Shown here: in pieces, positions 1-9,010 of the stretch
How positions within the stretch are numbered: the stretch's first letter is position 1
Layout: each line of letters begins with the position of its first letter
Origin: Mycobacterium colombiense
GTDB lineage: Bacteria > Actinomycetota > Actinomycetes > Mycobacteriales > Mycobacteriaceae
Direction of reading: 5' to 3'
Length of the DNA: 64,000 nucleotides
Assembly (NCBI RefSeq): GCF_001672755.1
Contig: NZ_LZKI01000033.1
Coordinates: forward strand, 62,001-126,000
Position numbers and translations under genes: made by a program
Notes under the pieces: model-generated
Database searches by the model: none
The model's input: the letters and a program-made list of their open reading frames with translations, nothing else
What the model was told of the DNA's origin: nothing

Positions 1-880
1 CCGCGCCGGGAAGACCCCCGACCGTCACCATCCCCGGACCGGTATGAGTTGCAAGTACCGGCCCGACCTCGGAGATGAACTCCGGTTCGGTGCCGAACAG
101 CCCGGCGAGACGCGCGGCCAGTCGCCGCGCGTCCTCGTGCGCATGGGCGTGTTGGACGAACCATCGGTCGGCGCCCACCGCGCGGCGCTGTCGCATCAAC
201 TCAACCAACCGCTCGACGCCGCGGTTGAACGTGCGCACGCGTTCGACGGCCTTCATCTCTGATTCGATCATCAAGATCGGCTTGAGATCGAGCGCCGAGC
301 CGATCCATGCGGCCGCGGTGCCGACTCGGCCGCCGCGCCTCAGATACTCGAGCGTGTCGACAAGGACCCACTGCCTGACCTCTTGGCGCGCCCGGCGCGC
401 CTGCTCGGTCACGCCCTGTAGGTCGGCTCCTGCCGCCGCGGCACGCGCCGCCGCCAGGGCCTGACAACCCAGGTGGCCGGCCACTCCGGCCGAATCGAAG
501 ACCACTATCCGGTCGCCGCCCAGCCGCGCCGCCGCCTCCCGTGCGAACTCGCACGTCGGGGAAAGGTTCGAGCCGAGCATGACGGCGACCACGGCGCTGT
601 GTCGCTGCAGCAGGCGTTCGTAGGCTTCGACGAAATCCTCGATCTTGGGCGGCCCGGTCGTCGCGACGGTCTTCGACGCGTCCAGTTCGGCGAAGAACCG
701 TGCCCAATCGCCGTCGAAGTCCGACTCGCGCTCCCCCCGGCCCGGCAGCTCGTGACCGCCGGTGGGCGACTCGGCACCAGTGATGTCGTAGTACAACGAC
801 ACCACCGTGATGTCCAGGCTCTCGACGAGCGCCCGCGGCAGCGCGCAGGTGCTGTCGGTCACCACTGCGACCTCAGCCAT
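1..880 (-). CDS. DegV family fatty-acid-binding protein, copy 1 (3' end cut by window edge)
   Basis: DegV/FakB proteins bind a single fatty acid; in Firmicutes they present it to the kinase FakA for phosphorylation. Reading the minus strand from the ATG at 880 gives an uninterrupted frame to the window edge. It begins MAEVAVVTDSTCALPRAL, contains the DegV core motifs VVTDST and LEYLRRGGRVG followed by a KPILMI segment, and lacks only the last few residues. It is the last of three tandem paralogues; its ATG overlaps the stop of copy 2 in ATGGCTGA, so translation is probably coupled. A ribosome site (GGAGGG) lies inside the end of copy 2. The family call is firm; the ligand is unknown. Confidence 0.88.
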   Translation of the reverse strand, partial: MAEVAVVTDSTCALPRALVESLDITVVSLYYDITGAESPTGGHELPGRGERESDFDGDWARFFAELDASKTVATTGPPKIEDFVEAYERLLQRHSAVVAVMLGSNLSPTCEFAREAAARLGGDRIVVFDSAGVAGHLGCQALAAARAAAAGADLQGVTEQARRARQEVRQWVLVDTLEYLRRGGRVGTAAAWIGSALDLKPILMIESEMKAVERVRTFNRGVERLVELMRQRRAVGADRWFVQHAHAHEDARRLAARLAGLFGTEPEFISEVGPVLATHTGPGMVTVGGLPGA

Positions 881-1754
881 GCGTGCCCTCCAGTGCAGTG
901 CCGGGAAGACCTCCGGCCGATAGCGCCCCCGGACCGACGTGGGTTGCGAGCACCGGGCCGATCTCGGAGACGAACTCCGGGCTCGTGCCGAACAGCTCGG
1001 CGAGCCGCTCTGCCAGCCCCTTCGCTTCATCGTGCGCATACGCGTGTTGGACGAACCATCGATCGGCGCCCACCGCGCGGCGCTGGCGCATCAGCTCGAC
1101 CAACCGCTCGACCCCTCGCCTGCGTGTGCGCACGCGCTCGACGGCCTTCACCTCCGATTCGATCATCAAGATCGGCTTGAGGTCGAGCGCTGACCCGAGC
1201 CATGCGGCCGCATTGCCAATCCGGCCACCGCGCCGCAGGTACTCAAGGGTGTCAAGGAGGACCCACTGCCTGACCTCCTGGCGCGCCCGGCGCGTTGCCG
1301 CGATCACCCCCGAGCCGTCTTCGCCCGCTTCGGCCGCCCGCGCGGCCGCCATTGCCTGAATGCCCAAGTGGCCGGCCGCACCGGCAGAGTCGATCACCAC
1401 CACCCGCTCGCCACCGCGGCCCTCGGCTTCAAGCTGTGCGGCCGCTTGCTGAGCCACCGCGCATGTCTCGGAAAAGTGAGAGGAGCCCAGGACCGAAACG
1501 ATGGTGCTGTGCTGTTGCAGCAGCCGTTCAAAGACCACGACGAAATCCTCGACGGGAGGCGCCAACGTCTTCGCGACGCTCGTCGACGCGTCCAGTGCCG
1601 CATAGAATCGTTCGAAATCGCCGTCGAACTCCGACTCGCGCAGCGGGCCGCCACCAACGTCGTAATACCGCGACACCACCGTGATGGCGAGACTATCGAC
1701 GAGCGCACCGGGCAGGCAGCCGCTGCTGTCAGTCACCACTGCGACCTCAGCCAT
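873..1754 (-). CDS. DegV family fatty-acid-binding protein, copy 2
   Basis: A 293-residue DegV protein starting MAEVAVVTDSSGC. The frame is open further upstream, but the start at 1754 aligns with the paralogues and is preceded by GGAGGG, so the longer form is unlikely. It carries the DegV motifs VVTDS (N-terminus), a serine-rich ligand-loop segment (VLGSSHFSETC) and RRGGRIGNAAAWLGSALDLK. It ends in LEGTHG, like copy 3. The first bases overlap the stop of copy 3 and the last bases overlap the start of copy 1, in each case as ATGGCTGA. It probably binds an acyl chain in the cytoplasm. No DhaK/FakA kinase gene is in the window, so phosphorylation cannot be inferred. Confidence 0.9.
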   Translation of the reverse strand: MAEVAVVTDSSGCLPGALVDSLAITVVSRYYDVGGGPLRESEFDGDFERFYAALDASTSVAKTLAPPVEDFVVVFERLLQQHSTIVSVLGSSHFSETCAVAQQAAAQLEAEGRGGERVVVIDSAGAAGHLGIQAMAAARAAEAGEDGSGVIAATRRARQEVRQWVLLDTLEYLRRGGRIGNAAAWLGSALDLKPILMIESEVKAVERVRTRRRGVERLVELMRQRRAVGADRWFVQHAYAHDEAKGLAERLAELFGTSPEFVSEIGPVLATHVGPGALSAGGLPGTALEGTHG

Positions 1755-2628
1755 GAGTGCCCTCCAGCGCCGCGCCGGGAAGACCTCCGGCCACCAACGT
1801 CCCCGGGCCGGTGTGCGTTGCGAGCACCGGACTGAGCTCGGAGATGAATTCCGGCTCACTGCTGAAGATTTCAGCGAGGCGCTCGGCGAGCCCGTTCGCG
1901 TCCTCGCGCGCATCCGCGTGCTGGACGAACCATCGGTCGACGCCCACCCCCCGCCGCTGTCGCATCAACTCGACCAGCCGCTCGACGGCGCGCCTGCGCG
2001 AGCGCACGCGCTCGACGGCCCTGAACTGTGATTCGATCATCAAGATCGGTTTGAGGTCGAGCGCCGATCCGAGCCATGCGGCCGCGCCACCAATACGGCC
2101 ACCGCGGCGCAGATACTCGAGCGTGTCGAGAACGACCCACTGCCTGACTTCCTGGCGTGCCCGCCGCGTCGCCGCTGTCACCGCCGTGGCGTCTTCCCCC
2201 GCGGCGGCCGCCCGCGCGCCCGCGAGCGCCTGAAGACCCAGTTGGCCGGCCGCACCGGCCGAGTCGATCACCACTACCCGCTCGCCGTCGCGTCCCGCGG
2301 ATTCCAGCCGTGCGGCCGCCTGCCGAGCCATCGAGCAGGTCTCGGAAAGGCCCGACGAAATCAGGACCGCGACGACGGCGGCGTGCTGCTGCAACAGCCG
2401 GTCATAGACCGCGACGAAGTCCTCGACGGTGGGCGGCGACGTCTTCGCAACGCTCTTCGACGCGTCAAGCTCCGCATAGAACCGCCGGAAGTCACCGTCG
2501 AATTCCGACTCACGCAGCCGGCCGCCGCCGACTTCGTAATAGAGCGGCACCACCGTGATGTCCAGACTCTCGACGAGCGCAGCAGGCAGCGCGCAGGTGC
2601 TGTCGGTAACCACCGCGACGTCAGCCAC
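1747..2628 (-). CDS. DegV family fatty-acid-binding protein, copy 3
   Basis: A 293-residue DegV protein with a GTG start at 2628, chosen because it gives the same N-terminus as the other copies (VADVAVVTDSTCALP). GTG GCT GA also contains the TGA of the upstream MFS-patatin gene, and GGAGGTGG precedes it. Motifs are VVTDST, a loop with LISSGLSETC, and RRGGRIGGAAAWLGSALDLK. It is first in the triplicated array and directly follows a gene encoding a patatin lipase domain. That suggests the released fatty acid is the ligand (inference from context only). Confidence 0.9.
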   Translation of the reverse strand: MADVAVVTDSTCALPAALVESLDITVVPLYYEVGGGRLRESEFDGDFRRFYAELDASKSVAKTSPPTVEDFVAVYDRLLQQHAAVVAVLISSGLSETCSMARQAAARLESAGRDGERVVVIDSAGAAGQLGLQALAGARAAAAGEDATAVTAATRRARQEVRQWVVLDTLEYLRRGGRIGGAAAWLGSALDLKPILMIESQFRAVERVRSRRRAVERLVELMRQRRGVGVDRWFVQHADAREDANGLAERLAEIFSSEPEFISELSPVLATHTGPGTLVAGGLPGAALEGTHG

Positions 2629-5600
2629 CGACCACCTCCATGATCCGCGGCAAGGCTTCACGCGTTGCAATTCGCCCCGCCTCGCGGGCACGGTCAATCT
2701 GGTGCCATTCGAGGAAACCGATACTGCTGGTGTCGGGGTGGATCGCCAGATCAGCCCGCTCCAGGACCGCGGTTGATGCCATTGCGCTACCGATCGTCAT
2801 CGTGCGCAAGAGCGTGTCGACGACGTTAGGCACCCGCGGCGGGTGCGGCAGCTTCGTAGCGGAGGCGGAGGTCGCCTGCTGACCGGTGCCGATGCTGACT
2901 GCGATCAGTGGGCCCTCGTGGCGCGCCAGCGTCGTCACCGGCAGGTTGTCCAGCACACCGCCATCGACGTGTAACGCACCGTCGTAGACGACCGGTGCAT
3001 ACAAACCCGGGACCCGCAGGGAACAGCCGACGACGTCGGCGAGCGGACCGCATCGATGCACGACGGCCCGCCGCGCCAGCAGGTCGACGCTGACACAGCG
3101 GAATTCCTTCGGCAGTTCCTCGACTAGCTGTCCCCCGAAGACACTGTCCAGAGCGCCCAAGGTGCGCCGCCCCCGGATCAGTCCTTTGCTCGGCAGGGTG
3201 TAGTCGCTGGTCGGGTTGCTGCGGATGAAGTACTCGTAGATGTTCGCGTCGACGGCAGCCGCATCCTTGCCGGTTGCCGCGAGCGCGGCGATGATCGCCC
3301 CCATGCTGGTTCCCGCATAACGGTCGACGGCCACCCCGGCCGCTTCCAGCTCGTCCAGCACCCCAAGGTGCGCAAAAGCTCGCGCGGCCCCACCGCTGAG
3401 GACCAGCCCGACCGAGCGTCCCGCGATGCGCGCGGCGAGCGTTCGCAGATCGGCGGTCGCGTGCCCGGCGCGGACTGTGTGCACCGAGCGCGGCGTTATC
3501 AATTCCTCCCACAGGTGCCGGTGTTCACGAGCCGCGGGTGCTCCTGCGAGGACTAGGTCGGCTCCCACCGCACGCGCCGGCAGCGGTGCCACCGGCGGTG
3601 CCGGATGCGCCACCACCAGCACAACGCGATCTGCCGACCGCAAGCAGAAGTCACGCCAGTCCGCATCGTTGGCTGCCGCGTGCAGCACCACCTTGTCCGC
3701 CGCCCGCTCGGCGCGGTCCAATCCGTCGCGGTCCACACGGCCCGGGTCCGCCACCTGTAGCCGGCCCGATAGCGCGGTGACCAATTCGGCGGCCACCAGC
3801 GATACGGGCGCACCGGCGTCGACGCCGACGATCGCGATCACCGCCTCCGGTGTCGCCGCTCGCGGCACCGCGGGCGGCGGAGCCTGGTGTAGCCGCGTGG
3901 CCAGCACCCGGACCATCGCTGCCAGGACGCCTGAATCGGCAATGCTTTGGAATTGGGTTTTGGTGAGCCGCACCAGCGTCGAGTCGCGCACCGCGCGAAT
4001 CGATGCGGAACGGGGCGCATCGATCAGCAATCCGAGCTCGCCGACGACCTCGCCGCGACCCAATTCCGTTATTACAACGTCATTCTGGAGCACCTGCAGG
4101 CGGCCGTTTCGCACGACGTACAACGAATCGGGCGCATCGCCCGCGTGAAAGAGATACGACCCCGCCTCCAGGTCAACCTGCTCGGCATGGTCCCGCAGCT
4201 CTGCCCGGGTGACAGGATCCAGCCCGGCAAACAACGGCAGACCACCGAGTGGATCGATCTCGCCGTCCAAGGCCGCCCGGGGCTCGGCGGGGAGGGACAC
4301 GAGCCCCGGCGCCGACCGCGATTCCGGCGAGTCCGGTTGCGGCGGGAGTTCAGGCTCCCCTGCCGTCGCAGCAGTGTGGCGAGTGCGGCCGAGCAACACG
4401 CCGGCGATAGCCACCAACGCAAAGCAGACCGCTGCCAGGACCCAACCCCGCCGCAGCGACCCTTCGGTGGCGCCATGCGCCGGCGTTCCGACCACAATCA
4501 CCAGCAACGCGATGCCGATAACGGCGCCGAGCTGGCGGGTGCTGCTGACCACCGCCGATGCGGTGGCATAACTGCCGCCCGCGGCCAGCCCGGCCAGGGC
4601 GGCGCTGCCGAGCATGGGCAGCGTCGCGCCGACCCCGATGCCCTGCAGGATCTGCCCGGGCAGCCACTGCCCGAGGAAATCGGGTTTGGACCCGACACGC
4701 GCGATGTACCACACCAGGCTGCCTGTCCAGGTGAGCGCGCCGGCGATGATGATGAGGCGATAACCATGCCGGTCGGCGACGCGGCCTAGTACCGCGGCGA
4801 CGATAGCCGCGACGAATGCGGCGGGTGCCACCGCCAGGCCCGCGCGCAGTAAGTTGTAGCCCCACACGTAGTTGAGGAACAGGACGTGGGTCAGTAGGTA
4901 GGCGTAGAAGCCGGCGCTGGCGATCAGCGTCAACGTATTGCCCGCCGTGAACGACCGGATGCGCAGAAACGCAGGCTCTATCAGCGGGGTTGGGTGCCTG
5001 CGCGAACTCATCGCGAATCCGAGCATCGCCACCACCGCGGCCAGGAACGACCCGATGGTCGCCGGGCTGACCCAGCCCCAATCCGGCCCCTTGACCAAGC
5101 CGAGAGTCAAGCACCCGAGCCCGCTAGCCAGCAACGCCGCGCCGCGTAAGTCGGGCACGCGCCGTCGTCCCGAGGCACGGCTCTCGACCAGTCCCCGTCG
5201 AGCCACCGCGACGGCCACGACGCCGAGCGGCAGATTGACCAGGAAAACCCAACGCCAACTCGACGCCTCCACGAGAGCACCACCGATTGGCGGCCCGAGG
5301 CCCGATGCGATGGCCGCCGCCGCGCCCCAGAGGCCGACGCCATGTGCGCGGCGCGCCTCGTCGAAGCTTTCGACTACGAGCGCCAGGGACGCCGGAACCA
5401 GGACCGCCGCTCCGATGCCCTGCAGTACCCGGAAGGCGACGAGCTGGCCGACGGTGTCGGCGACCGCGCATAAGGCTGACGCGACGGTGAACAACACCAC
5501 GCCGCAGATGAACATCCGCTTGCGGCCAAGCAGGTCAGCGATCCTGCCGCCGGCAACCAGGAATGCAGCGAAGGCGATGTTGTAGGCGTTGAGCACCCAC

Positions 5601-5902
5601 GACAGGCTGCTGATGTCGCTGCTGTGGAAATACCGCTGGATGGCCGGGAAGGCGATGTTGACGATCGTGGAGTCGAGGAATGCGAGAAACGCGCCGAAAG
5701 CCGCGACCAGCAGCACCGCCGTCGGAGAGGGCTGTCGGCGTCGGGTGAGCGGGACGGGGGGCCGGCCCGTCCGGAGACGTCTGCCGCTCAAGCCGGTGTC
5801 CCCGTCGACGACTCTGCCGGCCCGGCCGTGCCCGTTCGTCGTCGCGCGCTCGGCTGCGCGCCTCGGGGTCGTCCGGGCTGTGACAGCAATTCTGTGCGTC
5901 AT
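2621..5902 (-). CDS. MFS transporter fused to cyclic-nucleotide-binding and patatin-like phospholipase domains
   Basis: A 1093-residue three-part membrane protein. Residues ~55-510 are a 14-TM DHA2-type MFS domain with the motifs LDSTIVNIAFPAI and GGRIADLLGRKR. Residues ~550-665 are a cNMP-binding fold (LFAGLDPVTRAELRDHA..., then GEVVGELGLLIDAPRSASIRA). Residues ~830 to the end are a patatin/NTE-like serine lipase: SGGAARAFAHLGVL as oxyanion loop, GTSMG with nucleophile Ser ~866, and DGG with catalytic Asp ~980. M. tuberculosis has similar fusions (Rv3239c and Rv3728, from memory). The ATG at 5902 was chosen over an upstream start at 5959 because GGAGGTG stands 6 bases before it. It leads the operon with three DegV genes. 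cNMP control of the lipase or transporter is plausible but not shown; the substrate is unknown. Confidence 0.93.
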   Translation of the reverse strand: MTHRIAVTARTTPRRAAERATTNGHGRAGRVVDGDTGLSGRRLRTGRPPVPLTRRRQPSPTAVLLVAAFGAFLAFLDSTIVNIAFPAIQRYFHSSDISSLSWVLNAYNIAFAAFLVAGGRIADLLGRKRMFICGVVLFTVASALCAVADTVGQLVAFRVLQGIGAAVLVPASLALVVESFDEARRAHGVGLWGAAAAIASGLGPPIGGALVEASSWRWVFLVNLPLGVVAVAVARRGLVESRASGRRRVPDLRGAALLASGLGCLTLGLVKGPDWGWVSPATIGSFLAAVVAMLGFAMSSRRHPTPLIEPAFLRIRSFTAGNTLTLIASAGFYAYLLTHVLFLNYVWGYNLLRAGLAVAPAAFVAAIVAAVLGRVADRHGYRLIIIAGALTWTGSLVWYIARVGSKPDFLGQWLPGQILQGIGVGATLPMLGSAALAGLAAGGSYATASAVVSSTRQLGAVIGIALLVIVVGTPAHGATEGSLRRGWVLAAVCFALVAIAGVLLGRTRHTAATAGEPELPPQPDSPESRSAPGLVSLPAEPRAALDGEIDPLGGLPLFAGLDPVTRAELRDHAEQVDLEAGSYLFHAGDAPDSLYVVRNGRLQVLQNDVVITELGRGEVVGELGLLIDAPRSASIRAVRDSTLVRLTKTQFQSIADSGVLAAMVRVLATRLHQAPPPAVPRAATPEAVIAIVGVDAGAPVSLVAAELVTALSGRLQVADPGRVDRDGLDRAERAADKVVLHAAANDADWRDFCLRSADRVVLVVAHPAPPVAPLPARAVGADLVLAGAPAAREHRHLWEELITPRSVHTVRAGHATADLRTLAARIAGRSVGLVLSGGAARAFAHLGVLDELEAAGVAVDRYAGTSMGAIIAALAATGKDAAAVDANIYEYFIRSNPTSDYTLPSKGLIRGRRTLGALDSVFGGQLVEELPKEFRCVSVDLLARRAVVHRCGPLADVVGCSLRVPGLYAPVVYDGALHVDGGVLDNLPVTTLARHEGPLIAVSIGTGQQATSASATKLPHPPRVPNVVDTLLRTMTIGSAMASTAVLERADLAIHPDTSSIGFLEWHQIDRAREAGRIATREALPRIMEVVGG

Positions 5903-6188
5903 GGCGCACCTCCACTGTGAGGCTGTTGCGACTCTGACCGCGTGGCAATTGTCGCTCAACCGCCCGTGCTGAGTTCCAAAATCTACTAATTACTGTTGTG
6001 AAAATTAGCGAGCGTCGCCCGATCCGCGGCGGAGCACGGCAACGATCCGGCCGGCACCACTGGATACCTCACGTTGCCCTCAAAGCCGCCGAACAGCGCC
6101 GGCCGCGGCTGGCCGCGAAAACCATTGCGCGCGAAGACAATGCAGTACGTCGACAGCGCTTTACCCGCTTTGGCTCGTTGTCGAGCGC

Positions 6189-8831
6189 CTAGGCCAGCGT
6201 GACCAGGCCGAGCTCGTTGCTGGCCGCCAGCATCGGGTTGTGCGGCAGCACGCGCACGGTGTAGCCGACCGATCCCGCGAGCGGCAGCGGCGTCGTCGTC
6301 GAGAAGACCTGGTTACCGCCCTCGGCGGTGCCGGTGTAGGACATCTCGACGGTGATCGGCTCCAGCAGCGCATCGCTGGAGTCGACGCGGCCCACCACCG
6401 CCTGGACGGTGACCTCGTCGGGCGCCAGGCCGGCCAGCTGCACGGTGGCGGTCAAGGTCAGCTTGGAGCCGAGCACGGGGCTGTCCGGCAGGCCGGTGCT
6501 GTCCACGTCGGTGATGACGATCTTGGGCCAGGCCTGCTGGGCGCGCCGGCGGTAGGCGGCCAGCTCACGGGCCGCGCCGAACTCGCCGCCGCCCGCCGCG
6601 TCGTCGGCTGGTGCGATCGTCTTGCGCAGCGACTGCGCCGCGGGCGTGTAGTACTGCTCGACGTAGTCGCGCACCATGCGCGACGCCAACACTTTTGGAC
6701 CGAGCGTCTGCACCGTGTGGCGCACCATTTCGATCCAGCGCGGCGGCACGCCGTGTTCGTCGCGTTCGTAGAACTTCGGCGCCACAGCCTCTTCCAGCAA
6801 CGTGTAGAGCCCGCTAGACTCCAGGTCGTCGCGCCGGTCCTCGTCGGCCACACCGTCGGCAGACGGTATCTCCCAACCGTTTTCGCCGTCGTACCATTCG
6901 TCCCACCAGCCATCGCGGATGGACAGGTTCAGCCCGCCGTTGAGTGCGCTCTTCATTCCCGAAGTGCCGCAAGCCTCCAACGGCCGCAGCGGATTGTTCA
7001 GCCAGACGTCGCAGCCCCAATACAGCAGCCGCGCCATGGACATGTCGTAGTCGGGCAGAAACGCGATGCGGTGGCGCACCGCGGGCCGGTCGGCAAAGCG
7101 CACCACCTGCTGGATCAGCGCCTTGCCCCCGTCGTCGGCCGGGTGCGACTTGCCCGCCACGATCAACTGGATCGGCCGTTCCGAGTCGAGCAGCAGCTGT
7201 TCCAGCCGATCCGGATCACGCAGCATCAGCGTCAGCCGCTTGTAGGTCGGCACTCGCCGAGCGAACCCGATGGTCAGCACCTCCGGATCGAATGCCGTTG
7301 CGATCCAACCTAATTCAGCGTCCGAGGCGCCCCGTTCCAGCCAAGAGCGACGGAGGCGCTGCCGGACGTCGTCCACGAGCAGGGACCTCAGCTGCGAGCG
7401 GATCCACCACAGGTGGCCCGCGTCAACCTGCTTGAGGCGCAGCCAAACCCCCGGATCGCTGAACGAATCCGACCCGGCCAGCTCGCGACCCAGTTGCAGC
7501 CACTGCGGCGCCGCCCACGTGCGCGCGTGAACTCCGTTGGTGATCGAGCCGATCGGCACCTCACTCGCGTCGAAGCCGGGCCACAGTTCGTTGAACATCG
7601 ACCGGCTCACCCGGCCGTGCAGCGACGACACACCGTTGGCGCGCTGGGCCAGCCGCAGACCCATGTGCGCCATGTTGAACTTGGTGGGGTCGTCCTCGGC
7701 GCCGAGGGCCAGGATGCGGGCCGTTGGCACGCCCGGCAGCAGCACGGGCGTGCCATCGGATGTCGCGGCCTTCTCGCGCGATTCCGCCTCGTCGTCGGCG
7801 TGGTCGTCGAAGTAGAGCCGCACCATCTCGATGGGGAACCGGTCGATGCCGGCCGGCACCGGGGTGTGGGTGGTGAACACCGTGCTGGAGCGCACCACGG
7901 TCAGCGCGGTGTCGAAGTCCAATCCCGGACCGGTCATCAGCTCGCGGATACGTTCGGCTCCCAGGAAGCCCGCGTGGCCCTCGTTCATGTGGAACACCTC
8001 GGGTGCGGGCAGGCCGTGGATGTCGGTGAAAGCGCGGATCGCCCGCACTCCGCCGATGCCGGCCAGGATCTCCTGCCTCATCCGGTGTTCCTGGTCGCCC
8101 CCGTACAGGCGGTCGGTGACGCTGCGCAGGTCGTGCTCGTTCTCCGGGACGTCGGAATCCAGCAACAACAGCGGAACCCGGCCCACCTGCGCGACCCAGA
8201 TCCGGGCGTGCAATTGCGCGGAGTCGGGCAGCATCAGCTCGACCAGGGCGGGCTCGCCGGTCGCATCGGTCAACAGGCGCAACGGCAGACCCTGCGGGTC
8301 CAGCGACGGGTAGGTCTCGTTCTGCCAGCCGTCGGCGGTCAGCGACTGACGGAAGTAGCCGGATCGGTAGTAGAGCCCCACCGCCACCAGCGGCACGCCC
8401 AGATCCGACGCGGACTTCAGGTGGTCACCGGCAAGGATTCCCAAGCCACCGGAGTAGTTGGGCAACACCTCGGCGATGCCGAACTCCATCGAGAAGTAGG
8501 CGATTGCGGCGGGCATTTCGGCGCCCTGCTCCTGCCGCTGCTGGTACCACAGCGGGCGGCTCAGGTAATCGTTCAGATCGGCGGTCAGCGCGTCGAGCCG
8601 GCCCAGGAACGCCTCGTCCATCGCCAGCTCGTCGAGCCGCGCCGGGTTCACCGCGCCCAGCAACGCCACCGGATCGCTCGCGCACCGCTCCCAGAGCTCG
8701 GGGTCGATGGTCGCGAAAAGCTCCTGGGTGGGTTTGTCCCACGACCAACGCAGGTTGGTCGACAGCTGGTCCAGCGCGGTCAGGCGCTCCGGAAGGTGAG
8801 CACGGACGGTAAACCGGCGGAGGGCTTTCAC
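6189..8831 (-). CDS. glgP: Alpha-glucan (maltodextrin/glycogen) phosphorylase
   Basis: An 880-residue GT35 phosphorylase of the shorter bacterial/archaeal type with an N-terminal DUF3417 segment (LRWSWDKPTQELF). It releases glucose-1-phosphate from alpha-1,4-glucan; in mycobacteria GlgP is also tied to making maltose-1-phosphate precursors. The PLP-site region is visible as EACGTSGMKSALNGG, and HMNEGHAGF and NGVHARTW are family motifs. The start is GTG at 8831 (MKALRRFTVR). It is divergent from glgE with a 179-base gap that should hold both promoters. Length and neighbours match M. tuberculosis Rv1328. Confidence 0.95.
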   Translation of the reverse strand: MKALRRFTVRAHLPERLTALDQLSTNLRWSWDKPTQELFATIDPELWERCASDPVALLGAVNPARLDELAMDEAFLGRLDALTADLNDYLSRPLWYQQRQEQGAEMPAAIAYFSMEFGIAEVLPNYSGGLGILAGDHLKSASDLGVPLVAVGLYYRSGYFRQSLTADGWQNETYPSLDPQGLPLRLLTDATGEPALVELMLPDSAQLHARIWVAQVGRVPLLLLDSDVPENEHDLRSVTDRLYGGDQEHRMRQEILAGIGGVRAIRAFTDIHGLPAPEVFHMNEGHAGFLGAERIRELMTGPGLDFDTALTVVRSSTVFTTHTPVPAGIDRFPIEMVRLYFDDHADDEAESREKAATSDGTPVLLPGVPTARILALGAEDDPTKFNMAHMGLRLAQRANGVSSLHGRVSRSMFNELWPGFDASEVPIGSITNGVHARTWAAPQWLQLGRELAGSDSFSDPGVWLRLKQVDAGHLWWIRSQLRSLLVDDVRQRLRRSWLERGASDAELGWIATAFDPEVLTIGFARRVPTYKRLTLMLRDPDRLEQLLLDSERPIQLIVAGKSHPADDGGKALIQQVVRFADRPAVRHRIAFLPDYDMSMARLLYWGCDVWLNNPLRPLEACGTSGMKSALNGGLNLSIRDGWWDEWYDGENGWEIPSADGVADEDRRDDLESSGLYTLLEEAVAPKFYERDEHGVPPRWIEMVRHTVQTLGPKVLASRMVRDYVEQYYTPAAQSLRKTIAPADDAAGGGEFGAARELAAYRRRAQQAWPKIVITDVDSTGLPDSPVLGSKLTLTATVQLAGLAPDEVTVQAVVGRVDSSDALLEPITVEMSYTGTAEGGNQVFSTTTPLPLAGSVGYTVRVLPHNPMLAASNELGLVTLA

Positions 8832-9010
8832 GCGTTCCTACCTTACTGAGGTTCCCGGCCCGCGCACTGCGGCGGGAAGGGGCGCTTTTCCGCGCCGGTG
8901 TGTGACCGGAGACTAGGGTGGGTATCGGGTAGTTATCGGGGTCGCAACGATGCCGCCCCGCACAGAAAGTTTCCCCACGACAGGAAGTTTCCCGACGAGC
9001 GGCATTCCGC

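Noticed and set aside
1..880. First DegV copy suspected to be a pseudogene because no complete frame is visible
   Set aside because: Manual reading from the ATG at 880 shows no stop before the window edge. It is intact as far as visible and only truncated by the window.
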